This document shows positions 9,782-20,100 of a stretch of DNA of 64,000 nucleotides, piece after piece. The notes beneath the pieces were generated by a model. The model was not told the DNA's origin and ran no database searches. It saw only the letters and a program-made list of their open reading frames with translations. Position numbers and translations under genes: made by a program. The DNA lies in assembly GCA_934613645.1 (NCBI GenBank), contig CAKTTC010000002.1, forward strand, positions 62,001-126,000. The letters are read 5' to 3'. Every line of letters begins with the position of its first letter. The stretch's first letter is position 1. Source of the stretch: an uncultured Opitutales bacterium. Its GTDB lineage: Bacteria; Verrucomicrobiota; Verrucomicrobiia; Opitutales; Intestinicryptomonadaceae.

Positions 9782-10303
9782 TCAACTGTCGGCGTAGATA
9801 TCGACACCGAAAAACTCCATAACGGCCGCGGGAACTGTCATACAAAGCCGCGATACCGCCGCCGCAACCAGACTCGAGGCCGCGGCGTCGTAGCCGAGCC
9901 TGCGCAGATACTGCCAAAAACCGGAACTGTCGGCGGGCGAAAACACGGCGCAAAGACACACAACCGCCAGATTTACCGCCGCAAAAACCACCGCCGAAGA
10001 AAACGCGTCGGCAAAGCGCAATTTGAACCGCCACGAATTGAGCAAAAACGCCGCCGCAAGCCAGACGGCGCAGACGGCGAACATATTCTGTCCGCGCCCC
10101 GCCGACGCAGCAAACGCGCAAAACGCCACTACAAACGTCGCCGTTTTCCAGCCCGAAAAAAGCGCGACGGGCACAATGAACACTGCGGGAAGGCTCAAAT
10201 ACACGCAGTCGGCAACCGCCGAATTCACCGAGGTTATCGCCGCCCAATACAGCCCGCCCAACGCCAAGAACAAAACAATGCGGATATCGAAACTTCTGAA
10301 CAT
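9782..10303 (-). CDS. mreD: Rod shape-determining protein MreD (probable)
   Basis: Small polytopic inner-membrane protein, 173 residues, with about five or six hydrophobic segments (residues 10-30, 35-52, 55-70, 75-92, 100-122, 135-155). MreD sequences are poorly conserved, so the call rests on length, topology and the fixed gene order mreB-mreC-mreD-mrdA. It begins one base after the mreC stop and ends 9 bases before PBP2, so translation is probably coupled. MreD links the MreC periplasmic scaffold to the elongation machinery. Ala- and Val-rich composition agrees with neighbours. Confidence 0.82.
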   Translation of the reverse strand: MFRSFDIRIVLFLALGGLYWAAITSVNSAVADCVYLSLPAVFIVPVALFSGWKTATFVVAFCAFAASAGRGQNMFAVCAVWLAAAFLLNSWRFKLRFADAFSSAVVFAAVNLAVVCLCAVFSPADSSGFWQYLRRLGYDAAASSLVAAAVSRLCMTVPAAVMEFFGVDIYADS

Positions 10304-10304
10304 A

Positions 10305-11138
10305 TCACTTTATGTCGAGCACGGGAACGAGAATCGAGACCTCGCGGATTGAGGAAAGTTCGGGGTTCAGAACAACAGTGCCCGATTTGAAAATTTCGTC
10401 GGCGTCGGGCGAAAGGGACGCCACCTTGCCAATCTCGATTCCGTCGGGAAACGAGCCTGCAAGCGACGATGTCACAATGTCGAGCGTTCCGTTTTTCGGA
10501 AGCGAAATGTCCTTGGGAACGTCGCGCACTTCGCCGTCGGAAGCCTTCAGTGCAACTCCGCCCTGCCCCTGATATATCACGGGGCGGTCGTCGCCGCGGA
10601 AGTGGCATGCTATTCTGAAATTCCTGCTGCTTACAAGTTCGACTTCGCAGGTGTAAAGCCCTACCGAATCTACGCGCCCCACAACTCCGCCGCCGTAGAT
10701 TACCGCGTAGCCCTCGCGTATGCCGTGGATAGAGCCTTTGCGCAAAGTAATGCGCTGCCACCACGCATTGACATCGCGCGCAACGACCCTTGCAACTTCC
10801 ATTTTGAATTTCTCCTCCGACGGCAGCTGCAAAATGTTTTCAAGCCGCACAATCTGCGAGCGCAGCGAATCGTTTTCAACAACCTTCAGCTCGTAGGCGG
10901 CGTTTACGCGCGCCAAATCACGCGCCGCCTCCATCAGTGCCTGCTTGGAAGTGGAGCGCATACTCCAATACTTCTGCAGGTCGGAAATGCGCGACGGCAG
11001 AACGTCTACGGGCGCGCGGAATTCCCTGAAAGTTTTTTCGGCAAAATTGCGCACCCCCTGCGGGAGGACAAAGGCGCACAGCAACACCAGAGCCAATACG
11101 GCTATGTTCCGCGCACCCCTGAAGTTTTTGAAAGCCAA
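10305..11138 (-). CDS. mreC: Rod shape-determining protein MreC
   Basis: Bitopic periplasmic scaffold of the elongasome: a membrane helix at about residues 10-28, a coiled-coil region (about 55-95, QALMEAARDLARVNAAYELK region), then the double beta-barrel domain with VIYGGGVVGRV and VNAWWQRITLRKGS. The protein has 277 residues. The start is a TTG (CAA at 11136-11138); it is preferred because AGAGGGG sits 7 bases upstream and the next in-frame ATG would remove the membrane anchor. It follows mreB by 15 bases and is one base from mreD. Confidence 0.92.
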   Translation of the reverse strand: MAFKNFRGARNIAVLALVLLCAFVLPQGVRNFAEKTFREFRAPVDVLPSRISDLQKYWSMRSTSKQALMEAARDLARVNAAYELKVVENDSLRSQIVRLENILQLPSEEKFKMEVARVVARDVNAWWQRITLRKGSIHGIREGYAVIYGGGVVGRVDSVGLYTCEVELVSSRNFRIACHFRGDDRPVIYQGQGGVALKASDGEVRDVPKDISLPKNGTLDIVTSSLAGSFPDGIEIGKVASLSPDADEIFKSGTVVLNPELSSIREVSILVPVLDIK

Positions 11139-11153
11139 TTTCCGACCCCTCTG

Positions 11154-12164
11154 TTAAGAGTTGTCTTTCGCCCAAAAATCGTAGTTTTTGAGAACCTGCC
11201 CCGTGCCGTTGACGACTGCCTTGAGGGGGTCGTCCGCCACGAAGCACGGAAGCCCCGTAACGTCGGTAATGCGGAGGTTGAGGTTGCGGATAAGCGCGCC
11301 GCCGCCCGCCAGCACTATCGCGCCGTTTACCAAATCGGCACTGAGTTCGGGGGGGCACTTTTCCAGAACCTCCTTGATGGCGTCGGTGATTTCCTTGAAG
11401 GAATCGGAAAGTGCCTCGCGGATTTCCTGCGAAGACACATACAAAGTTTTGGGCAGCCCCGCAACGGCGTCGCGCCCCCTGACTTCCCAAGTAAGCTCCT
11501 TGTCGAGCGGGAAAGCCGAACCTATGTTGATTTTTATCTCCTCCGCGGTGCGCTCGCCGATGATGAGGTTGTAGACGCGCTTCATGTAGCTTGCAATGGC
11601 GGCGTCGAAAGCGTCTCCGCCTATGCGCACGCTCTTTGCGTAGCAGATGTTCGAAAGCGAAATAACGGCTATTTCGGTAGTTCCGCCGCCGATGTCTACA
11701 ATCATATTCGCGGTCGGGTCTTCGATGGGAAGCCCCACGCCGATTGCCGCCATAAGCGGCTCTTCCTTCAGGCACACCGAGCGCGCGCCCGCGTGGATTG
11801 CCGACTCGTGCACGGCGCGGCGTTCAACCTCCGTAATGCCCGAGGGAACTGCAACTACCACGCGGGGAGCAACCAGATTGAATTTGCTTGTTGCCTTTTC
11901 AATGAAGTAGCGCAGCATGACTTCGGTAATGTCGAAGTCGGCAATGACGCCCTTTTTCATCGGTCTGATTGCCGTGATGTTGCTCGGGGTTTTTCCGAGC
12001 ATTTTCTTGGCCTTTTCGCCTACGGCAACGACTTTCTTGGAATTGTTGTATACCGCCACAACGCTGGGTTCGCTGATGACGATTTCGTCCCTTGTATAGA
12101 CAAGCGTGTTCGCCGTGCCGAGGTCTATGCCGATGTCGTTCGATAAAATATTGAATCCTGCCAT
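11154..12164 (-). CDS. mreB: Rod shape-determining protein MreB (bacterial actin)
   Basis: Cytoplasmic actin-like ATPase that orients lateral peptidoglycan synthesis. It has 336 residues, standard length. Visible actin-fold motifs are GIDLGTANTLVY (phosphate 1), VVDIGGGTTEIAV-type MIVDIGGGTTEIAVI (phosphate 2), and LAGGGALIRNL (adenosine site). The catalytic-loop region KEEPLMAAIGVGLPI is intact. It is the first gene of the elongation operon. A sigma70-like promoter lies about 100 bases upstream (see 12263-12291), in a gap shared with the divergent dsbD. Confidence 0.98.
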   Translation of the reverse strand: MAGFNILSNDIGIDLGTANTLVYTRDEIVISEPSVVAVYNNSKKVVAVGEKAKKMLGKTPSNITAIRPMKKGVIADFDITEVMLRYFIEKATSKFNLVAPRVVVAVPSGITEVERRAVHESAIHAGARSVCLKEEPLMAAIGVGLPIEDPTANMIVDIGGGTTEIAVISLSNICYAKSVRIGGDAFDAAIASYMKRVYNLIIGERTAEEIKINIGSAFPLDKELTWEVRGRDAVAGLPKTLYVSSQEIREALSDSFKEITDAIKEVLEKCPPELSADLVNGAIVLAGGGALIRNLNLRITDVTGLPCFVADDPLKAVVNGTGQVLKNYDFWAKDNS

Positions 12165-12262
12165 GTTTATAAAGATTTTGTTTTTCGGAAAAAGTTCGAT
12201 TATACACGCGTATGCGGAATTTTCCGAACGCGCGCGCGTCTGAAAAAATTGTTCTTGAAGCG

Positions 12263-12291
12263 AGAATCCGATTTATTTACAAAATTGTCAA
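12263..12291 (-). promoter_or_regulatory. Candidate sigma70-type promoter of mreBCD-mrdA
   Basis: On the minus strand a perfect -35 TTGACA (12291 to 12286) is followed after 17 bases by GATTCT (12268 to 12263) as a weaker -10. Transcription would begin near 12256 and give a leader of about 90 bases before the mreB ATG. It lies in the divergent gap with dsbD. Confidence 0.45.
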
Positions 12292-12312
12292 CATTTTAAA
12301 TGGAAACGGGAA

Positions 12313-13995
12313 ATGAAAAAACTGATTTTTTTGTGTCTTTTGCAATTTGCCGCGACACTCGCGCAGGCGAAAGTGGACTTTACCGCGACGGCGGCGGAGA
12401 CTGTCGTGGAGGCGGGAACTACGCTTGAAATTACCGCCAAATTCTCCGTGCCGAAAGGTTCGCACATCTACGCGCAAAAGACCGACGTGGGGCTTCCCAC
12501 CGAAATAAAGGCGGAAATGCCCGCGGGCTGGACGCTCGAAAAAATCGAATTTCCCCGCCCCGAAAAGTTCGAATTTATGTCGGTTCGGGCAAGCGGATAT
12601 TCGGGCAATATCGACGTTTCGGTTTTCGCAAAAGCCCCCGCGCAAGCCCCCGACGGCACACAGAAAATAACGCTTTCGGCATCGTGGCTTGAATGCGCGC
12701 AAACATGCGTTCCCGACGGCGGTTCTGCCGACGTATACGTTTCCGTTTCCGGCGGGGACGAACGCGGCGGCGGCTTTTGGGCGGCGGTTCTGGGGGCGGT
12801 TTTGGGCGGAATAATCCTCAATGCAATGCCCTGCGTGTTTCCCGTAATCGGGCTTAAAATTATGTCGTTTGCGGCTTCGGCGGGAAGCTCGAAGCTTGCG
12901 ATAGTAAAAAACGGAGCGTTCTTTTCGCTCGGGATACTTTCCACTTTCGCGCTCCTCGGCGCGTTTTTGGCGGCGGCAAAGGCGGCGGGCGCAAGCGCGG
13001 GCTGGGGATTCCAGCTGCAAAACCCCGACTTTTCGGCGGTTATGGCGGCTGTATTCTGGCTTGTTGCGCTGAACTTTGCGGGCGTGTGGGAGTTCGGCGG
13101 AACAATAGGTTCGGCGGCGGCGGGGGTTGACGCGCGCAAAAGAGGCGCGTTTGTTTCGAACTTTCTTGCGGGCGTTCTGGCGGTGCTTGTTGCAAGCCCG
13201 TGCGTTGCGCCGTTTATGGCTTCGGCAATGGGGTTCGCGCTTGCTGCGGAGGCCTCTCCGACGGAAACTGTGGCAATCGTGACGGCGGTCGGTGTCGGAA
13301 TGGCGTTGCCGTATGTGTGCCTTTCGGCGTTTCCGTCGCTCGTGAAAAAACTGCCGAAGTCGGGGAAGTGGCTGATTGTTTTGAAAAGGACGCTTTCAAT
13401 TCCGCTTTTTGCAAGTGCCGCGTGGCTGGCGGCGGTGCTTGTCGGACAGGGCGCAAACGCGGTAGCCGTCTGCTTTGCGGCGGCGTTCCTCGCGGCGGCG
13501 GCGGCAATTTGGGGGAAGTTCGCAAACCCGATGCAAACCCCGCTTAAAAGGGCGGCGGCGGTAGCAGTGTGCGCGCTTCTTTTTGGCGCGGCTATAGTTG
13601 TCGTGCAACAGACGAGAACCGACGCGGGGCAATCGCCCGAAACATCAGTCTTAGCCGAAAACGCGTGGTCGCCCGAGAAAGTCGAAGAGTTGCGCAAAAG
13701 CGGACGCCCCGTGTTCGTCGTTTTCACGGCGTCGTGGTGCATAACGTGCCGATACAACAAGCAGATACTTGAAACCGACGCGGTTCGGGAGGCATTCGCC
13801 CGCAAAAACGTCGCCGTTTTGGTCGCCGACTGGACGAACAAAAACGACGCCATAGCGCGGGAGCTGAAAAAATACTCGCGCGCGGGCGTGCCGCTTTACC
13901 TGCTGTATCCGCCCGCCCCCGACGCAAAGGCGGAAATTCTGCCCGCAATCCTCACCCCGTCGTCGGTTGCGGAAGCGGTTGACAAACTCCCATAA
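12313..13995 (+). CDS. dsbD: Thiol:disulfide interchange protein DsbD
   Basis: Transfers reducing power from cytoplasmic thioredoxin across the inner membrane to periplasmic thiols. The 560 residues hold a signal peptide (about 1-19), an N-terminal alpha domain with Cys128 and Cys132 (SWLECAQTC), an eight-helix CcdA-like membrane domain with Cys174 (NAMPCVFP) and Cys297 (ASPCVAPF), and a C-terminal thioredoxin domain with Cys476 and Cys479 (SWCITC). All three redox pairs are present, so the relay should work. The ATG follows AAACGGGAA. It is divergent from mreB and 33 bases before lysA. Confidence 0.95.
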   Translation: MKKLIFLCLLQFAATLAQAKVDFTATAAETVVEAGTTLEITAKFSVPKGSHIYAQKTDVGLPTEIKAEMPAGWTLEKIEFPRPEKFEFMSVRASGYSGNIDVSVFAKAPAQAPDGTQKITLSASWLECAQTCVPDGGSADVYVSVSGGDERGGGFWAAVLGAVLGGIILNAMPCVFPVIGLKIMSFAASAGSSKLAIVKNGAFFSLGILSTFALLGAFLAAAKAAGASAGWGFQLQNPDFSAVMAAVFWLVALNFAGVWEFGGTIGSAAAGVDARKRGAFVSNFLAGVLAVLVASPCVAPFMASAMGFALAAEASPTETVAIVTAVGVGMALPYVCLSAFPSLVKKLPKSGKWLIVLKRTLSIPLFASAAWLAAVLVGQGANAVAVCFAAAFLAAAAAIWGKFANPMQTPLKRAAAVAVCALLFGAAIVVVQQTRTDAGQSPETSVLAENAWSPEKVEELRKSGRPVFVVFTASWCITCRYNKQILETDAVREAFARKNVAVLVADWTNKNDAIARELKKYSRAGVPLYLLYPPAPDAKAEILPAILTPSSVAEAVDKLP

Positions 13996-14028
13996 TAATG
14001 CAACATATTCGGTATTAAAATCACGAAT

Positions 14029-15285
14029 ATGGAGCAAACCCGATTTCTAAACTGGAGCAAGGCAGCCGAAATAGCCGAAAAATTCGGAACACCCTGCTAT
14101 GTATACGACGAAAACTCGCTTGTGCGGCAGGCAAAAAGCGCGCTTGCATTCCCCAACGCATTCGGAATAACCGTGCGCTACGCAATGAAGGCGGCGTCGA
14201 ACAAAAACATTCTGCGACTGTTCAACAGACTCGGGCTGAAAATCGACGCATCAAGCGCGTTCGAAGTTGCGCGCGCGGTCGCGGCGGGCGTTCCCGCTCG
14301 GGACATTTCCCTTTCGTCGCAACAGCTGCCCGACAACCTCGCGGAAATAATAAACGCGGGCGTAAAATACAACGCGTGCTCACTGCACCAGCTTGAAAGC
14401 TACGGAAAACTTTTCCCGAACACGGAAGTCGGCGTGCGCATCAACCCCGGGCTGGGCTCGGGCGGAACTAAGCGCACGAACGTGGGCGGCCCCGCGTCGT
14501 CGTTCGGGATATGGTTTGAATACATTCCGCAGATAAAGCAGATTGCGCAAAAATACGGGCTGAAAATCGTCAGAATCCACACGCACATAGGCTCGGGCTC
14601 CGACCCCGAAGTGTGGCAGAAAGTAGCCCGCATGAGCCTCGATACCGTCGCGCTTTTCGAAGACGTTAAAACCCTGAATATGGGCGGCGGCTACAAAGTG
14701 GCGCGCATGGCGGACGAAAAATCTACCGACCTGCAGAAAATCGGCGCGCCCGTTGCAATGCTCGTGGAGGAATTCGCGCAGAAAACGGGACGCAAACTCG
14801 CCTTTGAAATCGAACCGGGGACGTTCCTGCTTGCCAACTGCGCCGCGGTGCTCGCGCGCGTTCAGGACATCTGCGACACAGGCAAAGACGGCTACAACTT
14901 CCTCAAGCTCGACACGGGTATGACCGACGTTCTGCGCCCCTCGATTTACGGCGCGCAACACCCGCTTTCAATTCTCTCGGAATCGCCGAGCGCGGAAACG
15001 TGCAAATACATTGTCTGCGGGCACTGCTGCGAAAGCGGCGACATTCTCACCCCCGCCCCCGCCGACCCCGAAGGGCTTGCCCCGCGCGAATTGGCGCGCG
15101 CAAAAATCGGCGACTTCTGCGTTATCGACGGCGCGGGCGCGTATTGCAGCTCTATGAGCACTTCAAACTACAACTCCTACCCCGCCTCGCCCGAAGTTCT
15201 GCTGCGCTCCGACGGCTCGTTGGCACTTATGCGCAAACGCCAGACTCCCGCGCAGGTGGCTGAAAACGAAGTGGACGCGCTATGA
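14029..15285 (+). CDS. lysA: Diaminopimelate decarboxylase
   Basis: PLP enzyme of fold type III that converts meso-diaminopimelate to lysine, the last step of lysine synthesis. The 418 residues include the PLP lysine in YAMKAASNKN, HTHIGSGSDP and MGGGYKV in the barrel, FEIEPGTFLL, and the substrate-side CGHCCESGDIL and GAYCSSMSTSNYNS near the C-terminus. Its stop overlaps the next gene in an ATGA junction, so they share a transcript. The short gap after dsbD (33 bases) shows no clear terminator. Confidence 0.95.
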   Translation: MEQTRFLNWSKAAEIAEKFGTPCYVYDENSLVRQAKSALAFPNAFGITVRYAMKAASNKNILRLFNRLGLKIDASSAFEVARAVAAGVPARDISLSSQQLPDNLAEIINAGVKYNACSLHQLESYGKLFPNTEVGVRINPGLGSGGTKRTNVGGPASSFGIWFEYIPQIKQIAQKYGLKIVRIHTHIGSGSDPEVWQKVARMSLDTVALFEDVKTLNMGGGYKVARMADEKSTDLQKIGAPVAMLVEEFAQKTGRKLAFEIEPGTFLLANCAAVLARVQDICDTGKDGYNFLKLDTGMTDVLRPSIYGAQHPLSILSESPSAETCKYIVCGHCCESGDILTPAPADPEGLAPRELARAKIGDFCVIDGAGAYCSSMSTSNYNSYPASPEVLLRSDGSLALMRKRQTPAQVAENEVDAL

Positions 15286-15686
15286 TAACCTCGTCTACCG
15301 CGGTAAAAGTCCGTTTTGCTGAAACCGACGCAATGGGCGTTGTCTACCACGCCAACTACCTGCCGTGGTGCGAATGCGCGCGCCTTGCGCTGATTGAAAG
15401 CTTCGGCGTTTCCTACACCGACCTCACCGAACGCGGCTTCCATCTGCCCGTGGTTGAGGCGCACGTAAACTACAAATTCCCCGCGCGCTTCGGCGACGAA
15501 GTGCAAATTCGGGCGAAAATAACCGAAAAACCCGCAGTGAGAATCAGGATTGACTACGAAATATCCGCCAATTCCCGACTGCTTGCCACGGCGCACACAA
15601 TCCACGTTTTCGTGAACTCGCAGGGCGTTCCCGTCAAGCCGCCCGCCGATTTTATGAAGGCGTTGGCGGAGGCGTTCGACAGATGA
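15282..15686 (+). CDS. YbgC-type acyl-CoA thioesterase (4HBT hotdog fold)
   Basis: A 134-residue hotdog-fold protein that should hydrolyse acyl-CoA thioesters. The N-terminal motif RFAETDAMGVVYHANYLPW contains the catalytic Asp and the Val-Tyr-His-Ala-Asn core of the 4-hydroxybenzoyl-CoA thioesterase family. It overlaps lysA upstream and the membrane protein downstream by 4 bases each. In many bacteria YbgC-like proteins sit by the Tol-Pal genes; that context is absent, so the acyl substrate is open. Confidence 0.88.
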   Translation: MITSSTAVKVRFAETDAMGVVYHANYLPWCECARLALIESFGVSYTDLTERGFHLPVVEAHVNYKFPARFGDEVQIRAKITEKPAVRIRIDYEISANSRLLATAHTIHVFVNSQGVPVKPPADFMKALAEAFDR

Positions 15687-17191
15687 AAAACGCGGTCGCG
15701 GTTCTGTTTTCGGCGATTGCAATTTTCGCCTGTTTTTGCGGAAGTTTTGCAAACCTCAACGCGCGCGCCACGCACGCGGACGAATCGGAACAGGCTGCGA
15801 CCCTGCTTAAACTCGACCAAACGGGCGAATACAAATACAACCCCGAAGGCCCGCACGGCCCCGCCCTCTACTATTGGGCGGAAGCGGCAATGAAGTATGC
15901 GGGCGCGGAAATCGACATCAGAAGCCTGCGCATTGCAATGCTTCCCGTGCTTGGCGCGTGCCTTGCCGCGTTCTTTCTGCTCGACGCGCCAATCGGCTTT
16001 GCGGGCGCGAGAATGGCGGCGGCGTTTTTCGCCATAACCTCCACCGCGCAAATATACGGCGCGTATTTCGTCCACGAAATCCTCTTTGCGCTGGCTGTTT
16101 TTCTGTGCGCGCTCGCGGTATTTAAGTTTGCCGAAAAGCCGACGCTTGCCGCGGCGTTTGCCGTCGGGCTTTTTGCGGGATTTGCACAGACGTGCAAGGA
16201 GACTTCCGTGATTGCTTTCGCCTCTTTCGCGGCGGGAGCGGCGGCGGTGTGGGCGCGCGACGGCTTCCCAAAGCCAAATTGCGCGTCGATAAAAAACGCC
16301 CCAAAATTTTTGGCGGTTGCGGCGGCGGGCTTCGCGCTTGTTTTTGTTCCGCTTTATTCGTCGTTCGGCGAAAATCCCGCTGGGTTGCTCGACGCGTTCA
16401 AAAGTTATGCCAACCATTTTCTGGAAAAGTCGGAGATGGCGGAATTTGACTCGGGGTGGGACTTCTACCTGAAGCTGTTGTTCGTCCAAAAAAGCGGCGG
16501 CGCGTGGTTCGGCGAAATTTTCACCACTTCATTTGCGGTTGCGGGCACGCTCTGCGCGGCTTTCGGGAAGTCGAGGGGCGCGCGGTGCGCCCTGTTTTTC
16601 GGCGTATCGGCGGCGGCGGCGATAGCGGTGCTCAGTTCGCTTTCATACAAAACGCCGTGGCTGATACTCTCGCCGCTTATGATGGCGTGCGTGCCTGCGG
16701 GCTGGTTTTTGGCAAAGGCGTTCGACTTCTCCCGTGCGGGGGCATGCGTGTTGTGCGCGGGCGCGGCGGCGGCGTATTTTCTGAGCCCTCCGCTTTCGAA
16801 CAACGCAGTGGTGCGCTTTAACAGCGACCCCCGCAATCCGTTCATTTTCTCGCATACAGTTTCCGACGAAAACAACCTGCTAAACCGCATTCTTGAGTGC
16901 GCAAAATATTCTGAATACGGCAGCGACATTCCCGTGGCTTTCGTCGGAAAAGTCTCTCCGTGGCCGCTTCCGTGGCAGCTGCGCCGCTTCCCGAACGCGG
17001 GCTACTGGAACTCCGCGCCCGAAAACCTGCGCCAATTCGAGGTTGTTATGGCCGACGTCTTCACCGTGCGCGACGTTGCCCAAAAGCTGGGCAAAGGCTA
17101 CGTTTCCGATTTGTTCGGCCTTAGAAAAAACACGATAATTACACTGTTTATAAAACGCGAAATTTTCGAACGAATTGTTGACGGCAAATGA
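15683..17191 (+). CDS. Polytopic GT39-like membrane protein (TIGR03663-type)
   Basis: Multi-pass inner-membrane protein of 502 residues, with about ten hydrophobic helices between residues 5 and 375 and a soluble C-terminal part of about 120 residues. After the first helix comes THADESEQA and YNPEGPHGPALYYW, which matches the DE-type catalytic loop of GT-C/GT39 dolichyl-phosphate-mannose-like transferases; this is typical of the TIGR03663 group. The acceptor is unknown; a lipid-linked sugar donor is an inference from the fold. It overlaps both neighbours by 4 bases and so belongs to the lysA-to-panB transcript. Confidence 0.7.
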   Translation: MKNAVAVLFSAIAIFACFCGSFANLNARATHADESEQAATLLKLDQTGEYKYNPEGPHGPALYYWAEAAMKYAGAEIDIRSLRIAMLPVLGACLAAFFLLDAPIGFAGARMAAAFFAITSTAQIYGAYFVHEILFALAVFLCALAVFKFAEKPTLAAAFAVGLFAGFAQTCKETSVIAFASFAAGAAAVWARDGFPKPNCASIKNAPKFLAVAAAGFALVFVPLYSSFGENPAGLLDAFKSYANHFLEKSEMAEFDSGWDFYLKLLFVQKSGGAWFGEIFTTSFAVAGTLCAAFGKSRGARCALFFGVSAAAAIAVLSSLSYKTPWLILSPLMMACVPAGWFLAKAFDFSRAGACVLCAGAAAAYFLSPPLSNNAVVRFNSDPRNPFIFSHTVSDENNLLNRILECAKYSEYGSDIPVAFVGKVSPWPLPWQLRRFPNAGYWNSAPENLRQFEVVMADVFTVRDVAQKLGKGYVSDLFGLRKNTIITLFIKREIFERIVDGK

Positions 17192-20100
17192 AAAAGATAG
17201 CGGCAGTTCTCGCGGTTTTTGCCGCCGCCGTTCTGGTTGCGGCTGTCGGCTTTGGGGGCGGAATGCAAACGCAGATTGCGAATCTGCTTCTTGCGCGGGC
17301 GGGGGCGCATGCAGAATCAGCGCGGCTGACGCTTTCGGGGCTTGAGGCGCGCGGGCTGCAAGTCCCGACGCCGTTGGGCAAATTGAACGCAGAAGAGGCG
17401 TTTTTCGAGTCTCCGCTAAAGCTTCTTTTAGGGAAAATAGACGGCGGCAGAATGCGCGCAACGCTCGGGTTCGACCTCTCCGAACGCGCCAAAGCGGAGC
17501 GTTTGCCCGATGTCTCGAACTTTTCCGCCGAAATTTCTACGGAAGTCTGCGGGGAGAAAATCTCCTGCCGCGCCGACATAAAAAAACTGTCGTTCGGGAA
17601 TACCGTTCGCGCCGACGCAACCGCGCGAATTCTGGCATGCGGGCGCGAATTTCTCCTCATTGCAAAGGGCGGCGGCGGCTCTTTGAGCGCGAAAATATCC
17701 GAAAACGGTAGCGACGTTTTCCTGCTGGGCGGACGGCTTGATTCGCCTTCGCGCGGGAGCCTGAAACTGAAGATTCTGCAAAGCAACAGCGCGGCGGCGG
17801 AAAAATTTTTCGGCGTGTCCCTGTCTTTTGCGGAAGCCTACGCCGAAACCGATTTCGATATGCGGCGCAATTTTCTGCGCGCCGACATAACTGCGAAAAT
17901 CGACGCCGATTCGCGTAAGCCCAGAATCGGGACACTGAATTTCGAATGCAAAATTGCGGCGGAATTTGACGCAGGGGTGCTTAAAATAGGCGCGGCAGAC
18001 GCGTCGCTTGTCTGCGGCGGCGGGCTTTCGGCGCGCTTCGAGGGCGAGCGCGCAAAGTTTTCAATCCCCCCGCGCGGCGGGAAAATAAAGCTCGGAAGGC
18101 TCTCGGCAGTATACTCGGGCGGCGGGCGCAAAAATGTTTCGGGGCTTGGCGCGGAAAGCGCGGGAATGCTTGCCGACGTTTTTTTGGACGAAAAGTTCAA
18201 GCTTTTTGTAAAGTCCGCAAAGCCCGCAAACGCGCAAAACATTTCGCTTTTCGACGAATCGCGCGCGGTCTTCGAACGCCTCACTTTGATGTGCGATTTC
18301 GACGTGCAAGTTGATTTTCCCGCAAAGAGGTTCGGCGTCAGCACAAAAATTTACCCGCAACAAATAAACGGGAAAAAATTCGAATTTTCCGCCGATTTGG
18401 ATTCCGATTTCGGGCTGAACGCGAACGCCAAAATCGGCGCGCACGGAAGCCTTCTGCCGCTGTTGGCTTCGGTCAATTCGCTCGGCGCAAATTCCGATGC
18501 CGACGTTGAAATCGGCGCATTTGTGGAGACGGGAGACGGCGTGAAAATTTCCGATTTTTCGGCGAGAATTTTCGACAATGAAAAAACTTTGCTGCGCGCC
18601 GAAACGGAATCTCTCGAGTTCGCTTCCGACTCCAAAATTCCCGTTTCAGGCAAATTAAAAGCGGAGTTTGAAAACCTCCCGTTTGCCGTGTTCAAGCCGC
18701 TTTTCGGGAATTTCGACGCCCGCAGCATTTCGGGGAAATTCGAATTTTCCGCCGACACGGGAACGGCAGACATAAACGGCGTTTTTTCCGCGCGCGACGT
18801 TTGCGCATACCGCGGCGCAACGCGCCTGTTTTCGGGGCTTGACGTGGAATTTAAAACGCACGGCACGTTCGACTTCACCGAGCAAACTTTCGACGGGGAG
18901 GTCGAAAAAATAAAAGTGTCCAACGACCGCGGAGCAATGGCGGACTGCCACGTCAAATTTTTGTTCGACGCCAAAAAATCGGAGTTTTACGAACTCATAT
19001 TTTCCGTCAACACGGGCATTGTGCCGCTAACGGAGCTTGAGTGCTTTTCGGGAGTGTCGGAGGCCGAACGCGGAAGAGTAAAGCTCTACATAAGGTTGCT
19101 TGAGGAAAACCTTGCGGCACACGCCTACATTTGGAATTTCGCTACGAAGTCGGGCGGAGAAACTCTGGACTATGTGTGGCTTACGTATATCCGCGACGGG
19201 TTGTCGCCCGAAAAAACAAAGTGGAGAGTCCATACCGAATCGGCGCGCGGCAAAACGCACGTGGGATGTAAGGCCGACTTTTCCCAAAAAATTCCCGCGC
19301 TGGAAATAACCGCCTCAAAAGTTGTCCTTGCGGATCTCGAAATTTTGAAATCGGCAATAACAACCCCAAAAAGCGGGCACAAAAACATCATGCAATTCGC
19401 CCCCGACAACGCCGCATTCTGGGACTTCGGGCGCGAATGGAAGGCGAAGGCGAAAATCAAAAAGCTTGTCCTGCACGATTCCACCCTGTTGGAAAACGTC
19501 GCGGCCGACATCAAAGGCGGGCGCAGTCTGCATGCCGATTTAAAAGCCGACGCGTTCGGCGGACGCGCCGCGCTTGAAGCGAATGTCGATTTCGACGAAT
19601 CGCGCGCACTGCCCTACTCGGCAAAGTTAGACGCAAAGCTCGAAAACGCCGACGCCACCGCGGCTTTCGGGAAGCTGTTTTCGGGCGGAAAATTCGCCGC
19701 CGCATTTTCGGGAAAATCGGAAGCCGCCAATCTGAAAAACCTCGTGAAATACTGGAGCGGAAAAATCGACATCGACTGCCGCAACGGCGTATTCGAACCT
19801 CTCTGCGGGCATTCGCTAAATGCCGCAATTTCGTCGGTTGCCGACGCGGCCGCCGCGCCCGAACGCAAAGCAGCCAAAGCCGCGCTCGTTGCCGACTTCG
19901 AAAAAATCGGGTTCGACACCGCAAAAATTCTGCTTGAAAGAACCCCGCAAACGTTCAACATCGACATTGTTTCGTTCGGTTTGCGCGCGCAAAAAATATC
20001 GCTTGAATCCGATTTCGGAACGCTGTTTTTCAGCCCCGACCTCCCCGTCCGCGACTGGGATATGGACATTTCGCTTCGCGCGCAAACCGACGACGAACGC

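Noticed and set aside
10602..12146. 514-codon plus-strand frame opposite mreC and mreB
   Set aside because: It crosses two well-defined genes and their gap, and has no recognisable protein feature.
12468..13853. 461-codon minus-strand frame opposite dsbD
   Set aside because: DsbD has all its redox motifs on the plus strand; the antisense product is Ala/Pro/Ser-rich low complexity.
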